A stretch of DNA of 34,217 nucleotides, taken from CAZKUB01 sp964592335. Lineage in GTDB: Archaea > Thermoplasmatota > E2 > DHVEG-1. Below, piece after piece: positions 17,397 to 24,629 of the stretch. Location of the stretch: assembly GCA_964592335.1 (NCBI GenBank), contig CAZQEU010000009.1, forward strand, positions 1-34,217, written 5' to 3'. Below the pieces are notes generated by a model. It was not told the origin of the DNA. It did no database searches and was given only the letters and a program-made list of their open reading frames with translations. The translations under genes and the position numbers were made by a program. Position 1 is the first letter of the stretch, and each line of letters starts with the position of its first letter.

Positions 17397-17482
17397 GCTG
17401 GTAGTTTGAAGGACGCCCATCCCCTGGCGCCCTTCGATTAGGGGTGCATCCCATCCCCTCCATAGTTTAAACTTTATTTTTT
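17397..17482. ncRNA. GC-rich structured element in the ftsZ leader (copy A)
   Basis: About 61% GC over 17397-17465 in an AT-rich genome. On the minus strand (the ftsZ transcript) a 10-bp stem with one G-U pair closes an AGGGGATG loop (17408-17417 with 17426-17435). A second 5-bp stem (AGGGG 17440-17444 with CCCCT 17455-17459) closes a 10-nt loop. On the plus strand the first stem would have an A-C mismatch, which favours minus-strand RNA, although a T tract (17473-17482) follows on the plus side. GCTGGTAGTTT (17397-17407) and GTGCATCCCATCCCCTCC (17444-17461) recur identically and in the same orientation at 32862-32898. It is either a leader element of ftsZ mRNA or a plus-strand RNA antisense to it. 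Confidence 0.55.
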
Positions 17483-17701
17483 CATATAAGGTTCAATGGA
17501 TTCGACTGCTTGTTCCAATTCTTGGACCTTTTTGATTTTATCTGCCTGTTCAATTAGATTGTCGGCATATCTTTTGATAAAATCATTTACAGCATGTCGG
17601 ATAACTTCTGATCTTGTTGCAAACTCCCCAGCTCTAATGAAAAGATCTATAGAGTGTATATTGCGCTGGGGTAATCTTATTGTTATCCTTTGAGTATCCA
17701 T
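17474..17701 (-). CDS. CdrS-like ribbon-helix-helix (CopG) regulator
   Basis: A 75-residue ribbon-helix-helix protein: a DNA-contacting strand QRITIRLPQ, helix 1 NIHSIDLFIRAG, then FATRSEVIRHAVNDFIKRY, followed by a C-terminal coiled extension. The frame extends to GTG 17713, but ATG 17701 is preferred because AGGAG lies 5 nt upstream. Gene order (RHH protein directly before ftsZ) and sequence pattern match CdrS, the cell-division regulator co-transcribed with ftsZ2 in Haloferax and Halobacterium. It is expected to control its own operon and division genes, probably through the palindromes upstream. The gene name is withheld because homology was judged by eye. Confidence 0.85.
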   Translation of the reverse strand: MDTQRITIRLPQRNIHSIDLFIRAGEFATRSEVIRHAVNDFIKRYADNLIEQADKIKKVQELEQAVESIEPYMKK

Positions 17702-17765
17702 TTTTCTCCTCACATATAGTTTAAGTTGTCAGATTGACATCAAATCAATGTCGGCAATATGCCTA

Positions 17766-17841
17766 ACAAATGACATACGACATCATTTGTCTGACAAACA
17801 TAGATAGAATGTAGCATTTAATTTATATAATTTTCGCTAAT
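17766..17841 (-). promoter_or_regulatory. Promoter and palindromic operator of the cdrS-like/ftsZ operon
   Basis: On the minus strand TTAGCGAAAA plus TTATATAAAT (17821-17840) forms a BRE/TATA box. The expected start near 17799 touches a perfect palindrome TTTGTC-T-GACAAA (17786-17798), which overlaps a second inverted repeat ACAAATGA/TCATTTGT (17766-17773 and 17783-17790). Further GACA/TGTC words continue to about 17730. This layout suits autorepression by the RHH protein. It leaves a leader of about 100 nt before the ATG. Confidence 0.6.
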
Positions 17842-17845
17842 TTCC

Positions 17846-17869
17846 TGCAGGTGTATATGCAGGTGTATA
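17846..17869. repeat. 12-bp tandem repeat, two copies
   Basis: TGCAGGTGTATA occurs twice head to tail just upstream of the BRE/TATA of the cdrS-like gene. The second copy (AGGTGTA, 17861-17867) can pair with TACACCT at 17883-17889 across the end of the aIF2-beta gene. It could be an upstream activator site, part of a weak terminator for aIF2-beta, or chance. Confidence 0.6.
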
Positions 17870-17881
17870 TGTATAAAAAAG

Positions 17882-18505
17882 TTACACCTGTACGATCCTG
17901 CCAAATGCCACAGTACCAGATATCTTCTCTATTTTTACTTTAACTTTATTTCCCTTTACAGCACCTGAAACATAAATTGTGTATTTATCATGATATGCGA
18001 TACCATCGCCCTTGCGGCCAATATCTTTAATTGTTAAATCCAGTGTTGCACCTTCTTTTAATGACTCTGAAGGTTTCCTAACAGTTTTTTTCTTCCTTGA
18101 TTTAACTGATCTAAAAGCACCGCATGCATCACAGCGAATCAAAGTCTGACGTCCTTTTTTAACAAGATGTGTGTCAGGTCTATTGCATTCAGAACACATT
18201 ACATAAGTATCAATATAATCCTTGATTTTATCCTGAATGCTTCTGGCAGGTATCTTGCCTTGGAAAACAGCTCTTGTTCCAGTTATTTCTCCTGCTGTTC
18301 CAAGACCGCCTAATAAAAACTTTAAAACAAGATCTGGGTCTCTATTTACGGCATCAGTTATTTTATCAAAATTTTTTATAACAGTTGTATTTCCTTCATA
18401 GAATATCTCTGCTTTAGGAAGTTTAAACCGATCTTCCTCTACTTCCCTTTTAGGAGTGCTTTCAACGACTCTTTTAAGTAAATTTTTGTAATCTAAATCA
18501 GTCAT
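17882..18505 (-). CDS. Translation initiation factor aIF2 beta subunit with C-terminal TRAM domain
   Basis: 207 residues. The first about 140 form aIF2-beta: an N-terminal helix, the alpha/beta core (VLKFLLGGLGTAGEITGTRAVFQGKI) and a C4 zinc ribbon CSEC (114-117) and CDAC (135-138). Residues about 147-207 (LDLTIKDIGRKGDGIAYHDKYTIYVSGAVKGNKVKVKIEKI) are a TRAM RNA-binding domain, an extension known from some euryarchaeal aIF2-beta proteins and absent from the roughly 140-residue short form. It is a subunit of the eIF2 heterotrimer that brings initiator Met-tRNA to the ribosome; aIF2-gamma is encoded about 850 bp away on the other strand. Confidence 0.94.
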   Translation of the reverse strand: MTDLDYKNLLKRVVESTPKREVEEDRFKLPKAEIFYEGNTTVIKNFDKITDAVNRDPDLVLKFLLGGLGTAGEITGTRAVFQGKIPARSIQDKIKDYIDTYVMCSECNRPDTHLVKKGRQTLIRCDACGAFRSVKSRKKKTVRKPSESLKEGATLDLTIKDIGRKGDGIAYHDKYTIYVSGAVKGNKVKVKIEKISGTVAFGRIVQV

Positions 18506-18549
18506 AATACCAACTGCGTATATAGTTTCTATCTAAAAAACTTGTGTTG

Positions 18550-18580
18550 AAAAAGAAAAACCCCCTCTAAAAAGTTTTTC
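18550..18580 (-). terminator. Possible terminator between the 45-residue gene and aIF2-beta
   Basis: On the minus strand AGAAAAAC and GTTTTTCT can pair around TTTTTAGAGGGG, followed by TTTTTC. The stem is A/T-only apart from one C-G pair, so it is weak. It would separate the small upstream gene from aIF2-beta, 45 nt further on. Confidence 0.35.
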
Positions 18581-18582
18581 TT

Positions 18583-18720
18583 TTAAAATTTTTGTATACT
18601 TGGTTTTGCTTTCATACCCATAACAAGTTTTCCACTTCTCATTGCTCTCTCAGCAACCTCTGTGTCACGGGTAAATACTTTGCTATTTCCTTTTTTCCAG
18701 TACCATATAAATTCTGCCAT
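18583..18720 (-). CDS. Small 45-residue protein of unknown function
   Basis: An open frame of 45 codons with a good ribosome binding site (GGGGGAG 6 nt before ATG 18720). The product starts MAEFIWYWKKGNSKVF and continues TRDTEVAERAMRSGKL. It is basic, with an aromatic-rich first strand followed by a helix, as expected of a tiny beta-alpha domain. There are no cysteines, signal or membrane segment. It lies upstream of aIF2-beta and diverges from S6e, i.e. in a translation-gene neighbourhood, which hints at a ribosome- or RNA-associated role. I do not recognise the family. The strong RBS and sensible composition make it more than a chance frame. Confidence 0.6.
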   Translation of the reverse strand: MAEFIWYWKKGNSKVFTRDTEVAERAMRSGKLVMGMKAKPSIQKF

Positions 18721-18907
18721 TTTTACTCTCCCCCAGAATTAATAGCGAATGTAAAGCTGAGCAATACTGGTTTCATATTTATAATTTATTAAATAAAAGA
18801 GCACATTAGAGCATATATTTGATTTCTACCAATAAATTATTAATATATAATCTTGTTACCGAGAAAAAGTTAGAACATTAAATAAACTTAGATTAATGGT
18901 GAAAAAT
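18721..18907 (+). promoter_or_regulatory. Divergent spacer with S6e promoter
   Basis: The spacer between the 45-residue gene and S6e. A TATA-like ATTAATATATAATC (18837-18850) would start transcription near 18872, about 35 nt before the S6e ATG. The other strand carries the GGGGGAG ribosome site of the small protein. Nothing else is recognisable. Confidence 0.4.
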
Positions 18908-19351
18908 ATGGCTGAGTTCAAAGTAGTAGTAAACGATACAAAAAAGGGAAAGTCACATCAAGTACAAGTAAGTGGGCATCATGCAAATGCTCTTGTTGGA
19001 AAAAAGATAGGTGATGAAGTAGATGGAATATTTGTGAATCTTCCAGGATATAAACTTAAGATTACAGGTGGAACTGACAAAGATGGATTTGCTATGAGAA
19101 ATGATCTATCTGGTGTTAGACGTAGAAAGGTATTATTAAGTGAAAGCAAAGGTTTTCATGCACCAGAAAATGGTATGAGAAGGAAAAAATCAATACGTGG
19201 TAATACAATTAGTCTTGATATTGTTCAAGTTAATATGAAAGTTACTAAACATAGTTCAAAATCAATAGATGATCTTTTGAAAAAAGAAGATGAAAAATCT
19301 GAAGGAAAAGAAGGACAAAGTGGTGAAGAGGAGAAAAAAGAGGAACAATAA
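18908..19351 (+). CDS. rps6e: Ribosomal protein S6e
   Basis: About 147 residues. MAEFKVVVNDTKKGKSHQVQV, VGKKIGDEVDG and the conserved LTGGTDKDGFAMR-type segment followed by GVRRRKVLLS are hallmarks of S6e of the small subunit. The frame opens at ATG 18896; the ATG at 18908 is preferred because it has GGTGA upstream and matches family N-termini. A C-terminal tail of about 25 residues is highly acidic and Lys-rich (KSEGKEGQSGEEEKKEEQ), longer than in the roughly 125-residue archaeal norm. It is followed immediately by aIF2-gamma (stop TAA, then ATG), a classic archaeal gene pair. Confidence 0.95.
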   Translation: MAEFKVVVNDTKKGKSHQVQVSGHHANALVGKKIGDEVDGIFVNLPGYKLKITGGTDKDGFAMRNDLSGVRRRKVLLSESKGFHAPENGMRRKKSIRGNTISLDIVQVNMKVTKHSSKSIDDLLKKEDEKSEGKEGQSGEEEKKEEQ

Positions 19352-20608
19352 ATGAGTCTTGTAAAACAACCTGAGATAAATATTGGTATGATAGGTCATG
19401 TTGACCATGGTAAAACAACTCTTACTCAGCGTCTTACAGGTAAATGGGCTGATGAGCATTCAGAAGAACTCAAACGTGGTATTTCAATAAAACTTGGTTA
19501 TGCTGATGCTGCTTTTTATAAATGCCCAAGTTGCGAGGAGCCTGCTTGTTATTGTACAAAACCAAAGTGTACTAAATGCGGTGGTAAAGCAGAACTCTTA
19601 CGTTCTGTTTCTTTTGTAGATGCTCCAGGGCATGAAACCCTTATGGCAATAATGCTTTCTGGTGCAGCTATTATGGATGGAGCAGTATTAGTAATTGCTG
19701 CAAATGAGCCATGTCCTCAACCACAGACACGTGAGCATCTTACAGCACTTGATATTGCAGGTATTAAAAATATTGTTATAATCCAGAATAAGATAGATCT
19801 GGTAACAGAGAATAATGCAGTTAAAAATTATGAGCAGATATTAAAATTTGTTAAAGGAACAGTTGCAGAGGGAGCACCAATTATCCCGGTTAGTGCACAT
19901 CAGGATATCAACATAGATGTTTTAATAAAGACTATTGAAGAACATATTCCAACACCTGATCATGATCTTGAAAAACCACCTCTTATGTATACAGCCCGTA
20001 GTTTTGATATAAATAAACCAGGTGCCCGGCCGACTGAGTTACAAGGCGGTGTCATCGGGGGTTCACTAATCCAGGGGGTTCTTAGAAAAGGTGATGAAAT
20101 AGAGATATGTCCAGGTAGACGTACTGAGTCAGAAGGAAAGAAGATGATAGAAAGTATAACTACTAGAGTGGATTCACTTTTTACTGGTGGAAAATCAGTG
20201 TCTGAAGCAAAACCAGGTGGGCTTATAGCAATTGGTACAACTCTTGATCCTGCTCGTACAAAATCTGATTCATATGCTGGAAAAGTAATAGGTAAAAAAA
20301 ATGAGCTTCCACCGATAATGGATAATTTTGATTTATCAATTAATCTTTTAAAAAGAGTGGTAGGTACCATTGAAGAAAAAAACGTTGAGCCGATTAAGAC
20401 AAACGAGCCATTAATGCTTACTATTGGAACAGCTACGACCGTGGGTATCGTCCAGGGATCTTCTCATGGTGATAAAGTAGTAACAGTTAAACTAAAGCTT
20501 CCTGTTTGTGCAAATAATGGACAGCGTATTGCCATTAGCAGAAGGATAGATGGAAGATGGCATCTGATAGGTCATGGGGAAATACAGGCAACAGAATCAG
20601 AAGCATAA
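19352..20608 (+). CDS. Translation initiation factor aIF2 gamma subunit
   Basis: A 418-residue translational GTPase, the core of aIF2. G1 GHVDHGKT (15-22), G3 DAPGH (FVDAPGHETLM), G4 NKID (QNKIDLV), and a zinc knuckle between G2 and G3 with C58-x2-C61 and C73-x2-C76. Domains II and III follow, with the HGDKVVTVKLKLPVCANNGQRIAISRR region near the end. It binds initiator Met-tRNA and GTP. The ATG comes directly after the S6e stop, so translation is probably coupled. The 3' end overlaps the next gene by 52 nt in another frame. Confidence 0.97.
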   Translation: MSLVKQPEINIGMIGHVDHGKTTLTQRLTGKWADEHSEELKRGISIKLGYADAAFYKCPSCEEPACYCTKPKCTKCGGKAELLRSVSFVDAPGHETLMAIMLSGAAIMDGAVLVIAANEPCPQPQTREHLTALDIAGIKNIVIIQNKIDLVTENNAVKNYEQILKFVKGTVAEGAPIIPVSAHQDINIDVLIKTIEEHIPTPDHDLEKPPLMYTARSFDINKPGARPTELQGGVIGGSLIQGVLRKGDEIEICPGRRTESEGKKMIESITTRVDSLFTGGKSVSEAKPGGLIAIGTTLDPARTKSDSYAGKVIGKKNELPPIMDNFDLSINLLKRVVGTIEEKNVEPIKTNEPLMLTIGTATTVGIVQGSSHGDKVVTVKLKLPVCANNGQRIAISRRIDGRWHLIGHGEIQATESEA

Positions 20609-20991
20609 AAACAGTAGTTATTGATACTAGTGCTATTATGATGCTTTTTGAGTTTTCAATTGATTTAGAAAATGAACTAACAAGACTTTTAGGTAGTTAC
20701 AAAATAGTGGTTCCTTCTTCGGTGATTGATGAATTAAGTTTTTTGAAAAATAATTCGAAAGGTAAAAAGAAATTAATTGCAAAACCAGCTTTAAAACTTG
20801 CAAATGGTTTTGAAATAATTAACACTAAGATAGATGATGCAGATGATGCAGTCCTATCTATTGCAAAAAAAAATGAGGGTGTTGTTTTTTCAAATGACAA
20901 AGAACTACGCAGTAGAGCAAAAAAAGAAAAAATAAAAACGATATGCTTGCGTGGTAAAAATTATCTTATGATAAATGAGAATTTTGTTTGA
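20557..20991 (+). CDS. PIN-domain protein (Fcf1/VapC9-like)
   Basis: A 144-residue single PIN domain. The acidic residues expected for Mg2+-dependent RNase activity are present: D23 (VVIDTSA), E59 in the IDEL helix, D96/D97 (DDADDAVL) and D114 (FSNDKEL). Archaea often carry such a COG1412-like PIN gene right after aIF2-gamma, and a role in rRNA processing or RNA quality control has been proposed for the group. The only usable in-frame start is ATG 20557 inside the aIF2-gamma gene (52-nt overlap), giving an N-terminal extension of about 18 residues before the first strand. A start closer to the PIN core would need a non-canonical codon. No antitoxin gene is adjacent. Confidence 0.88.
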   Translation: MASDRSWGNTGNRIRSIKTVVIDTSAIMMLFEFSIDLENELTRLLGSYKIVVPSSVIDELSFLKNNSKGKKKLIAKPALKLANGFEIINTKIDDADDAVLSIAKKNEGVVFSNDKELRSRAKKEKIKTICLRGKNYLMINENFV

Positions 20992-21043
20992 AAGTTTTTA
21001 AATAGGATTTCTTTATTTCGCTATTCTGCCGAAAAAATATTTT

Positions 21044-21170
21044 GTCGGAGTGGCTCAGCTTGGTTAGAGCGCCTGACTCATAAGCTCAGCTGAAAGGGTT
21101 CGAGAATTCAGTTCTGCCTTTTAGGCGCTAAGAAATCAGGAGGTCGTGGGCTCAAATCCCACCTCCGACA
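21044..21170 (+). tRNA. tRNA-Met (CAU) with intron
   Basis: Acceptor GTCGGAG pairs with CTCCGAC plus discriminator A. Anticodon stem CCTGA (21072-21076) pairs with TCAGG (21136-21140), and the anticodon CAT is at 21079-21081. A 52-nt intron (about 21083-21134) follows position 37, the canonical archaeal site, as in many archaeal elongator tRNA-Met genes. T arm GTGGG/CCCAC. The anticodon stem lacks the three G-C pairs of initiators, so elongator Met is favoured over initiator; tRNA-Ile2 (CAU) is less likely from the acceptor. No CCA is encoded. A TATA (TTTTTAAATAGG) lies at about 20996. Confidence 0.93.
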
Positions 21171-21178
21171 TACTTATT

Positions 21179-21655
21179 TTACATTAACCTGTTCTTATTT
21201 TTCAGTTGCATAAGCCAAAAAGCAATAGGTCGGACGTCCTCGGGTTTTGCATTTTTTGATTCAGTCCACGTATCCAGATTCTTTTTTGATGCGTCTTGAC
21301 AGCATTTTTCACAAGCAAAAAACTTGTCACTTACAACAAGACCTGCAAGGTTTTTTTCAAAAACAATTTTTTCACCGCATATATCACAGACACCTGCAGA
21401 GCCAAGACCCAGTGTCATTTTTGAAATAGGTTCTTCTAAATCTTTTTGTGTTTCATCTATAGGTCCTACTACTTCAAATATGTCTTCAGGTGAAATATCC
21501 TCTCCTGTTAGTGCCCCTGCAACTTTTCCAGTACTATTTTTTATTATATCAACTGGTTCTAACTCACTGTTTGTAGACTGAGGTTCTTGTCTGATTTTTT
21601 GAATGTGCTCAAAGATTTCTTCTAAATCTTTTTCTTTTTGTGAAAGATCTTTCAT
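21179..21655 (-). CDS. Zinc-ribbon protein of unknown function
   Basis: 158 residues: an N-terminal coiled helix (about 1-25), a low-complexity acidic middle (25-80), then a zinc-ribbon C90-x2-C93 (CDICGEKI) with C115-x2-C118 (CEKCCQ), and a C-terminal helix WTESKNAKPEDVRPIAFWLMQLK. The C-terminal tryptophan-containing helix suggests a protein-interaction surface. It is last in a minus-strand series following the RHH protein gene (79-nt gap). No enzyme motif is visible; a nucleic-acid or regulatory role is possible. Confidence 0.75.
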   Translation of the reverse strand: MKDLSQKEKDLEEIFEHIQKIRQEPQSTNSELEPVDIIKNSTGKVAGALTGEDISPEDIFEVVGPIDETQKDLEEPISKMTLGLGSAGVCDICGEKIVFEKNLAGLVVSDKFFACEKCCQDASKKNLDTWTESKNAKPEDVRPIAFWLMQLKNKNRLM

Positions 21656-21734
21656 TTATTTTTTACTCCTCACAGATTATGAAATCAAAAACTGCCTATA
21701 AAATAATTTCTAATAAAAGGAAAAAATATTTTTT

Positions 21735-22079
21735 TTATAGCCATCTTCTGGCTCTTATCCTGACTACGGGGTCCTCTGATACTTCTTCTATTTTTTTTGC
21801 TAGTTTTTCAAAACCTTCTACTGTGTTCAAATCAAAGTTTCCAAGCAATGTTCCATTGTTATCAGTAACTCCTATCTCTGCAGAAAATCCTGTAGTTTGA
21901 TCTGTGTGCATAGTGGTTTTCAAGCTTTGTGTTGTATCAGTTTCTTTTGTTGTTGCCTTTCTTACTTGTTTTTCTAAAAGCGTTGTTATAAAAGAGGATC
22001 TATCTCCGGTATTGTTTATTTTATCTATTTGTTCAATTAGTTCACAAGGTAATTCTAAAAATACTGTTTTCTTTTCCAT
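21735..22079 (-). CDS. RHH-like N-terminal protein with a small C-terminal domain
   Basis: 114 residues. Residues 4-40 (KTVFLELPCELIEQIDKINNTGDRSSFITTLLEK as two pieces) look like a ribbon-helix-helix: a strand, then two helices with a G-D-R-S turn. Residues 60-114 form a second small domain (TTGFSAEIGVTDNNGTLLGNFDLNTVEGFEKLAKKIEEV) ending in a basic RIRARRWL tail. It lies between the UbiA gene and the zinc-ribbon gene on the same strand. A transcription factor for the lipid locus is possible, but nothing shows its targets. Confidence 0.7.
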   Translation of the reverse strand: MEKKTVFLELPCELIEQIDKINNTGDRSSFITTLLEKQVRKATTKETDTTQSLKTTMHTDQTTGFSAEIGVTDNNGTLLGNFDLNTVEGFEKLAKKIEEVSEDPVVRIRARRWL

Positions 22080-22126
22080 GGTTCAAAAGTAAGGAATATT
22101 TATTATATTAACTTTATCCGTAATTT

Positions 22127-23131
22127 TTAGAATATTTTTATTATCTCAGGGTAAAATATTGTTAAAATTGAGAAACTCAATGCGAAAAATATGTATTGGA
22201 TATACATAACAGACCATGCATGTATGTTTTCAAGTGTTTTGCTTTCTGTACCTCGCATCATTAGATAAAAGATGAATAAGCTGAGTAGAATAAACAGGCT
22301 TAAGGTGTTGTAGATAGGATCTATTATATCTGAGTATGTAAACATAAATATAAATAAGAATGGAAATAACATAAAAGGTAGGCATACAAGTGCTGTTTTT
22401 TTGATACCAATTGTGTTTATTAGAGTATGTGTCCCTGTCGCCTTATCTGCTTCTGAATCTGTTATATCCTTGGTAGACATTGCTCCTATAAGATATGTTG
22501 TTGCTACTCCCCCTATTATCAAAGGTAAGGCTTGGAAAGGGTCGGATCCTTTTGGTACAAAAACACTCCATGCTGCCATAATTCCAAACATCCCTCGCGG
22601 TACTGCTATCCATATCTGATTTATAAAAAGATATTTTTTCATACGTGGTGGTAGAGAATACATAACTGTAAATATCATGATTAAAAAAACGAAGAATCCA
22701 AACCAAAAATTGATTGTTACAGCTCTAAGTAGAGCAAAAAGATAAAGGATATATGCCAGGCTCTGTGCACTCTCTGCTTTAATTATTCCCCGGGGTATAG
22801 GTCTGTATGGTTTTGATATCTTATCTGATTCAACATCTGTTGCTTGGTTAAGTGCATTTGATGCAGCATTTACAAGTGCTATAGTAAAAGCTGCTTGTCC
22901 TACTGTGATCCACCAATCCTCTGGTATAGATATGTTGTAAGGTGCTCTATTATTATATAATAAGCTTGCAACCATGATAGACATGGAGACAATAAATGGT
23001 GCTGCAAGTGTAAAAGGTCTTAGAAGATCAATTGTTGCACGAGCTTGTTTTGAAAGAAACCTTGATTTGTCATAAGGCTCTTTCATTGTCCATTTACCAG
23101 GTATTTTACCTTGTATAGGAGGGTTACTCAT
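22127..23131 (-). CDS. UbiA-family prenyltransferase (1)
   Basis: A 334-residue polytopic membrane protein. The first Asp-rich motif is NQATDVESDKISKPYRPIPRG (about 111-131), the second is KDITDSEADKATG (about 216-228): the N-x3-D-x3-D and D-x3-D pair of UbiA enzymes that transfer a polyprenyl chain in an Mg2+-dependent reaction. The PYRPIPRG form resembles the chlorophyll-synthase/DGGGP-synthase branch. An N-terminal extension of about 30 residues is soluble. It follows the phytoene-desaturase-like gene by 69 nt on the same strand, so it probably works with it. The acceptor (glycerol phosphate, quinone ring, carotenoid or tetrapyrrole) cannot be told from sequence. Confidence 0.9.
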   Translation of the reverse strand: MSNPPIQGKIPGKWTMKEPYDKSRFLSKQARATIDLLRPFTLAAPFIVSMSIMVASLLYNNRAPYNISIPEDWWITVGQAAFTIALVNAASNALNQATDVESDKISKPYRPIPRGIIKAESAQSLAYILYLFALLRAVTINFWFGFFVFLIMIFTVMYSLPPRMKKYLFINQIWIAVPRGMFGIMAAWSVFVPKGSDPFQALPLIIGGVATTYLIGAMSTKDITDSEADKATGTHTLINTIGIKKTALVCLPFMLFPFLFIFMFTYSDIIDPIYNTLSLFILLSLFIFYLMMRGTESKTLENIHAWSVMYIQYIFFALSFSILTIFYPEIIKIF

Positions 23132-23200
23132 AAAACATTAATATAAAAATTTACTACTTAACCTTTGTTTTTATTTAAAAAACAGGTTTTTTTCTACAAT

Positions 23201-24589
23201 TTAGTTGATAATATCATTGCAAAGTATTCTTGCAGAGTTTAGAGCACAGTTAAAGCCTATCCCTGGTGCCTTGACACAATCGCCTACTAAAAAAAGGTTT
23301 TTTACAGGTGTTTTAATTTCTGGTTTATCTTTTTCAATTGTTTTTGCAACACCATCGAGATGCCAAATTGCAGGATAAATAGCCCATTTAAGATTAGAGT
23401 TATAATCAGGTATCAAACGTTTTAGATTCAAGTCAAGTAAGTTACGTAGTTTCTTGAGAACAAGCGGGTTTTTTGCTTCATCTGGTGTGCATATGATATA
23501 GGATTGAACAAGGAATTCTTCTTTTGGACTAAGCTTTGATTTTTCTGAAGAAGACATAAAATCAATCATTCCCACTGCGTCATCTCCATCAACACCTACA
23601 TTTCTTTCAAGAAAATGAAATGTTTTACCAATAAATTCTAAGGGTATATTTTTTATAGAATAATATGCACAAAGACTACCTGTACCTATCAAAGATCGTA
23701 TATATTTAACATAATCTTTTGGAAAATGTTTTTCATCTACAATTTTAAAAAGGTCCTGAACGAGAATATTTGATACAATAAAGTCAGAGTAATGTTTTTT
23801 TCCATCTGACATAACTCCTTTTGCCTCCCCGTCTTCTATTAAGATTTTATCTACTTTTTTACCAAGCAGTATTTCTCCGCCATTCTTTTTTATGATATCT
23901 TCAAACTTATTTGAAATGCTCTGCATTCCACCAATTGGATATCCCACTGGTTTTGAGCCTTTGTACAGGTTTCTCTGAGCACGAAACATCTCACCTGTTG
24001 ATATTTTATCAAGGTTGTTTAGAGTAGTAATTGATCTGGAAAAAACCTCTAGTATAAGTTTCATTTTTCCTTTGCCATATTGTTTAATTGTATCAGTCAT
24101 TGATACACTATCAAGTTTTTTGAGAGTTTTTTCACTTGCAAAAAGAAGCTTTAGGATATTTGGAAGTATCTTTAATTTATCTAGTTTTGAAAGAAATGGA
24201 TAGTTATGTCCGTTTTTATCCACAAAGCCTACATATGATTCTAAAAAATCTACATGCTCATCAAAATCTGAAAGAACACTATTTACGTTTGAGAGTACTC
24301 CTCCTCCTATCGCATGATAACCTAGATCAAGTTTGTATCCTTCGAGCTTTTTTTTTGAAAAAATATCCTCAATTGATGGTTCTGAAAAGGCAAGGTTCAT
24401 ATTAAAACGAGTGAGGAGATTTCTGTACTCTTTTAGATTAATCTCATCTCCATAAAATGTTAAAGCCCTTCCACCAGTCATTTGTTCTTTTTCAAAAATA
24501 GTGACTTTATATCCTTTTTTTGATAGTAGTGCTCCTGCTGTAAGTCCTCCGATTCCAGCACCAATAATACAAATATTTTTTTCAGCCAT
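23201..24589 (-). CDS. Phytoene-desaturase-like FAD oxidoreductase
   Basis: A 462-residue protein of the CrtI/COG1233 type: an N-terminal FAD fold IIGAGIGGLTAGALLSKKG, then EKEQMTGGRA, and a C-terminal FAD signature LVGDCVKAPGIGFNCALNSA. Family members desaturate, isomerise or hydrate isoprenoid chains. A phytoene-desaturase homologue of Methanosarcina acetivorans was reported to make hydroxyarchaeol, so lipid-chain hydroxylation is an alternative to carotenoid desaturation here. It is the third gene of a minus-strand run (CrtC/AttH-like, geranylgeranyl reductase, this, UbiA). No phytoene synthase is visible in the window, which argues mildly for a membrane-lipid role. Confidence 0.88.
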   Translation of the reverse strand: MAEKNICIIGAGIGGLTAGALLSKKGYKVTIFEKEQMTGGRALTFYGDEINLKEYRNLLTRFNMNLAFSEPSIEDIFSKKKLEGYKLDLGYHAIGGGVLSNVNSVLSDFDEHVDFLESYVGFVDKNGHNYPFLSKLDKLKILPNILKLLFASEKTLKKLDSVSMTDTIKQYGKGKMKLILEVFSRSITTLNNLDKISTGEMFRAQRNLYKGSKPVGYPIGGMQSISNKFEDIIKKNGGEILLGKKVDKILIEDGEAKGVMSDGKKHYSDFIVSNILVQDLFKIVDEKHFPKDYVKYIRSLIGTGSLCAYYSIKNIPLEFIGKTFHFLERNVGVDGDDAVGMIDFMSSSEKSKLSPKEEFLVQSYIICTPDEAKNPLVLKKLRNLLDLNLKRLIPDYNSNLKWAIYPAIWHLDGVAKTIEKDKPEIKTPVKNLFLVGDCVKAPGIGFNCALNSARILCNDIIN

Positions 24590-24629
24590 GATAATACTGC
24601 AAAAAATAGTAACATTATACTCTTTATTA

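Noticed and set aside
17408..17459. Plain intrinsic terminator of the cdrS-like gene
   Set aside because: On the minus strand no T tract follows the stems before ftsZ, and the repeated 18-mer at another locus needs a different explanation.
17846..17869. Start of a CRISPR-like array
   Set aside because: Only two 12-bp units with no spacers; a simple tandem repeat.
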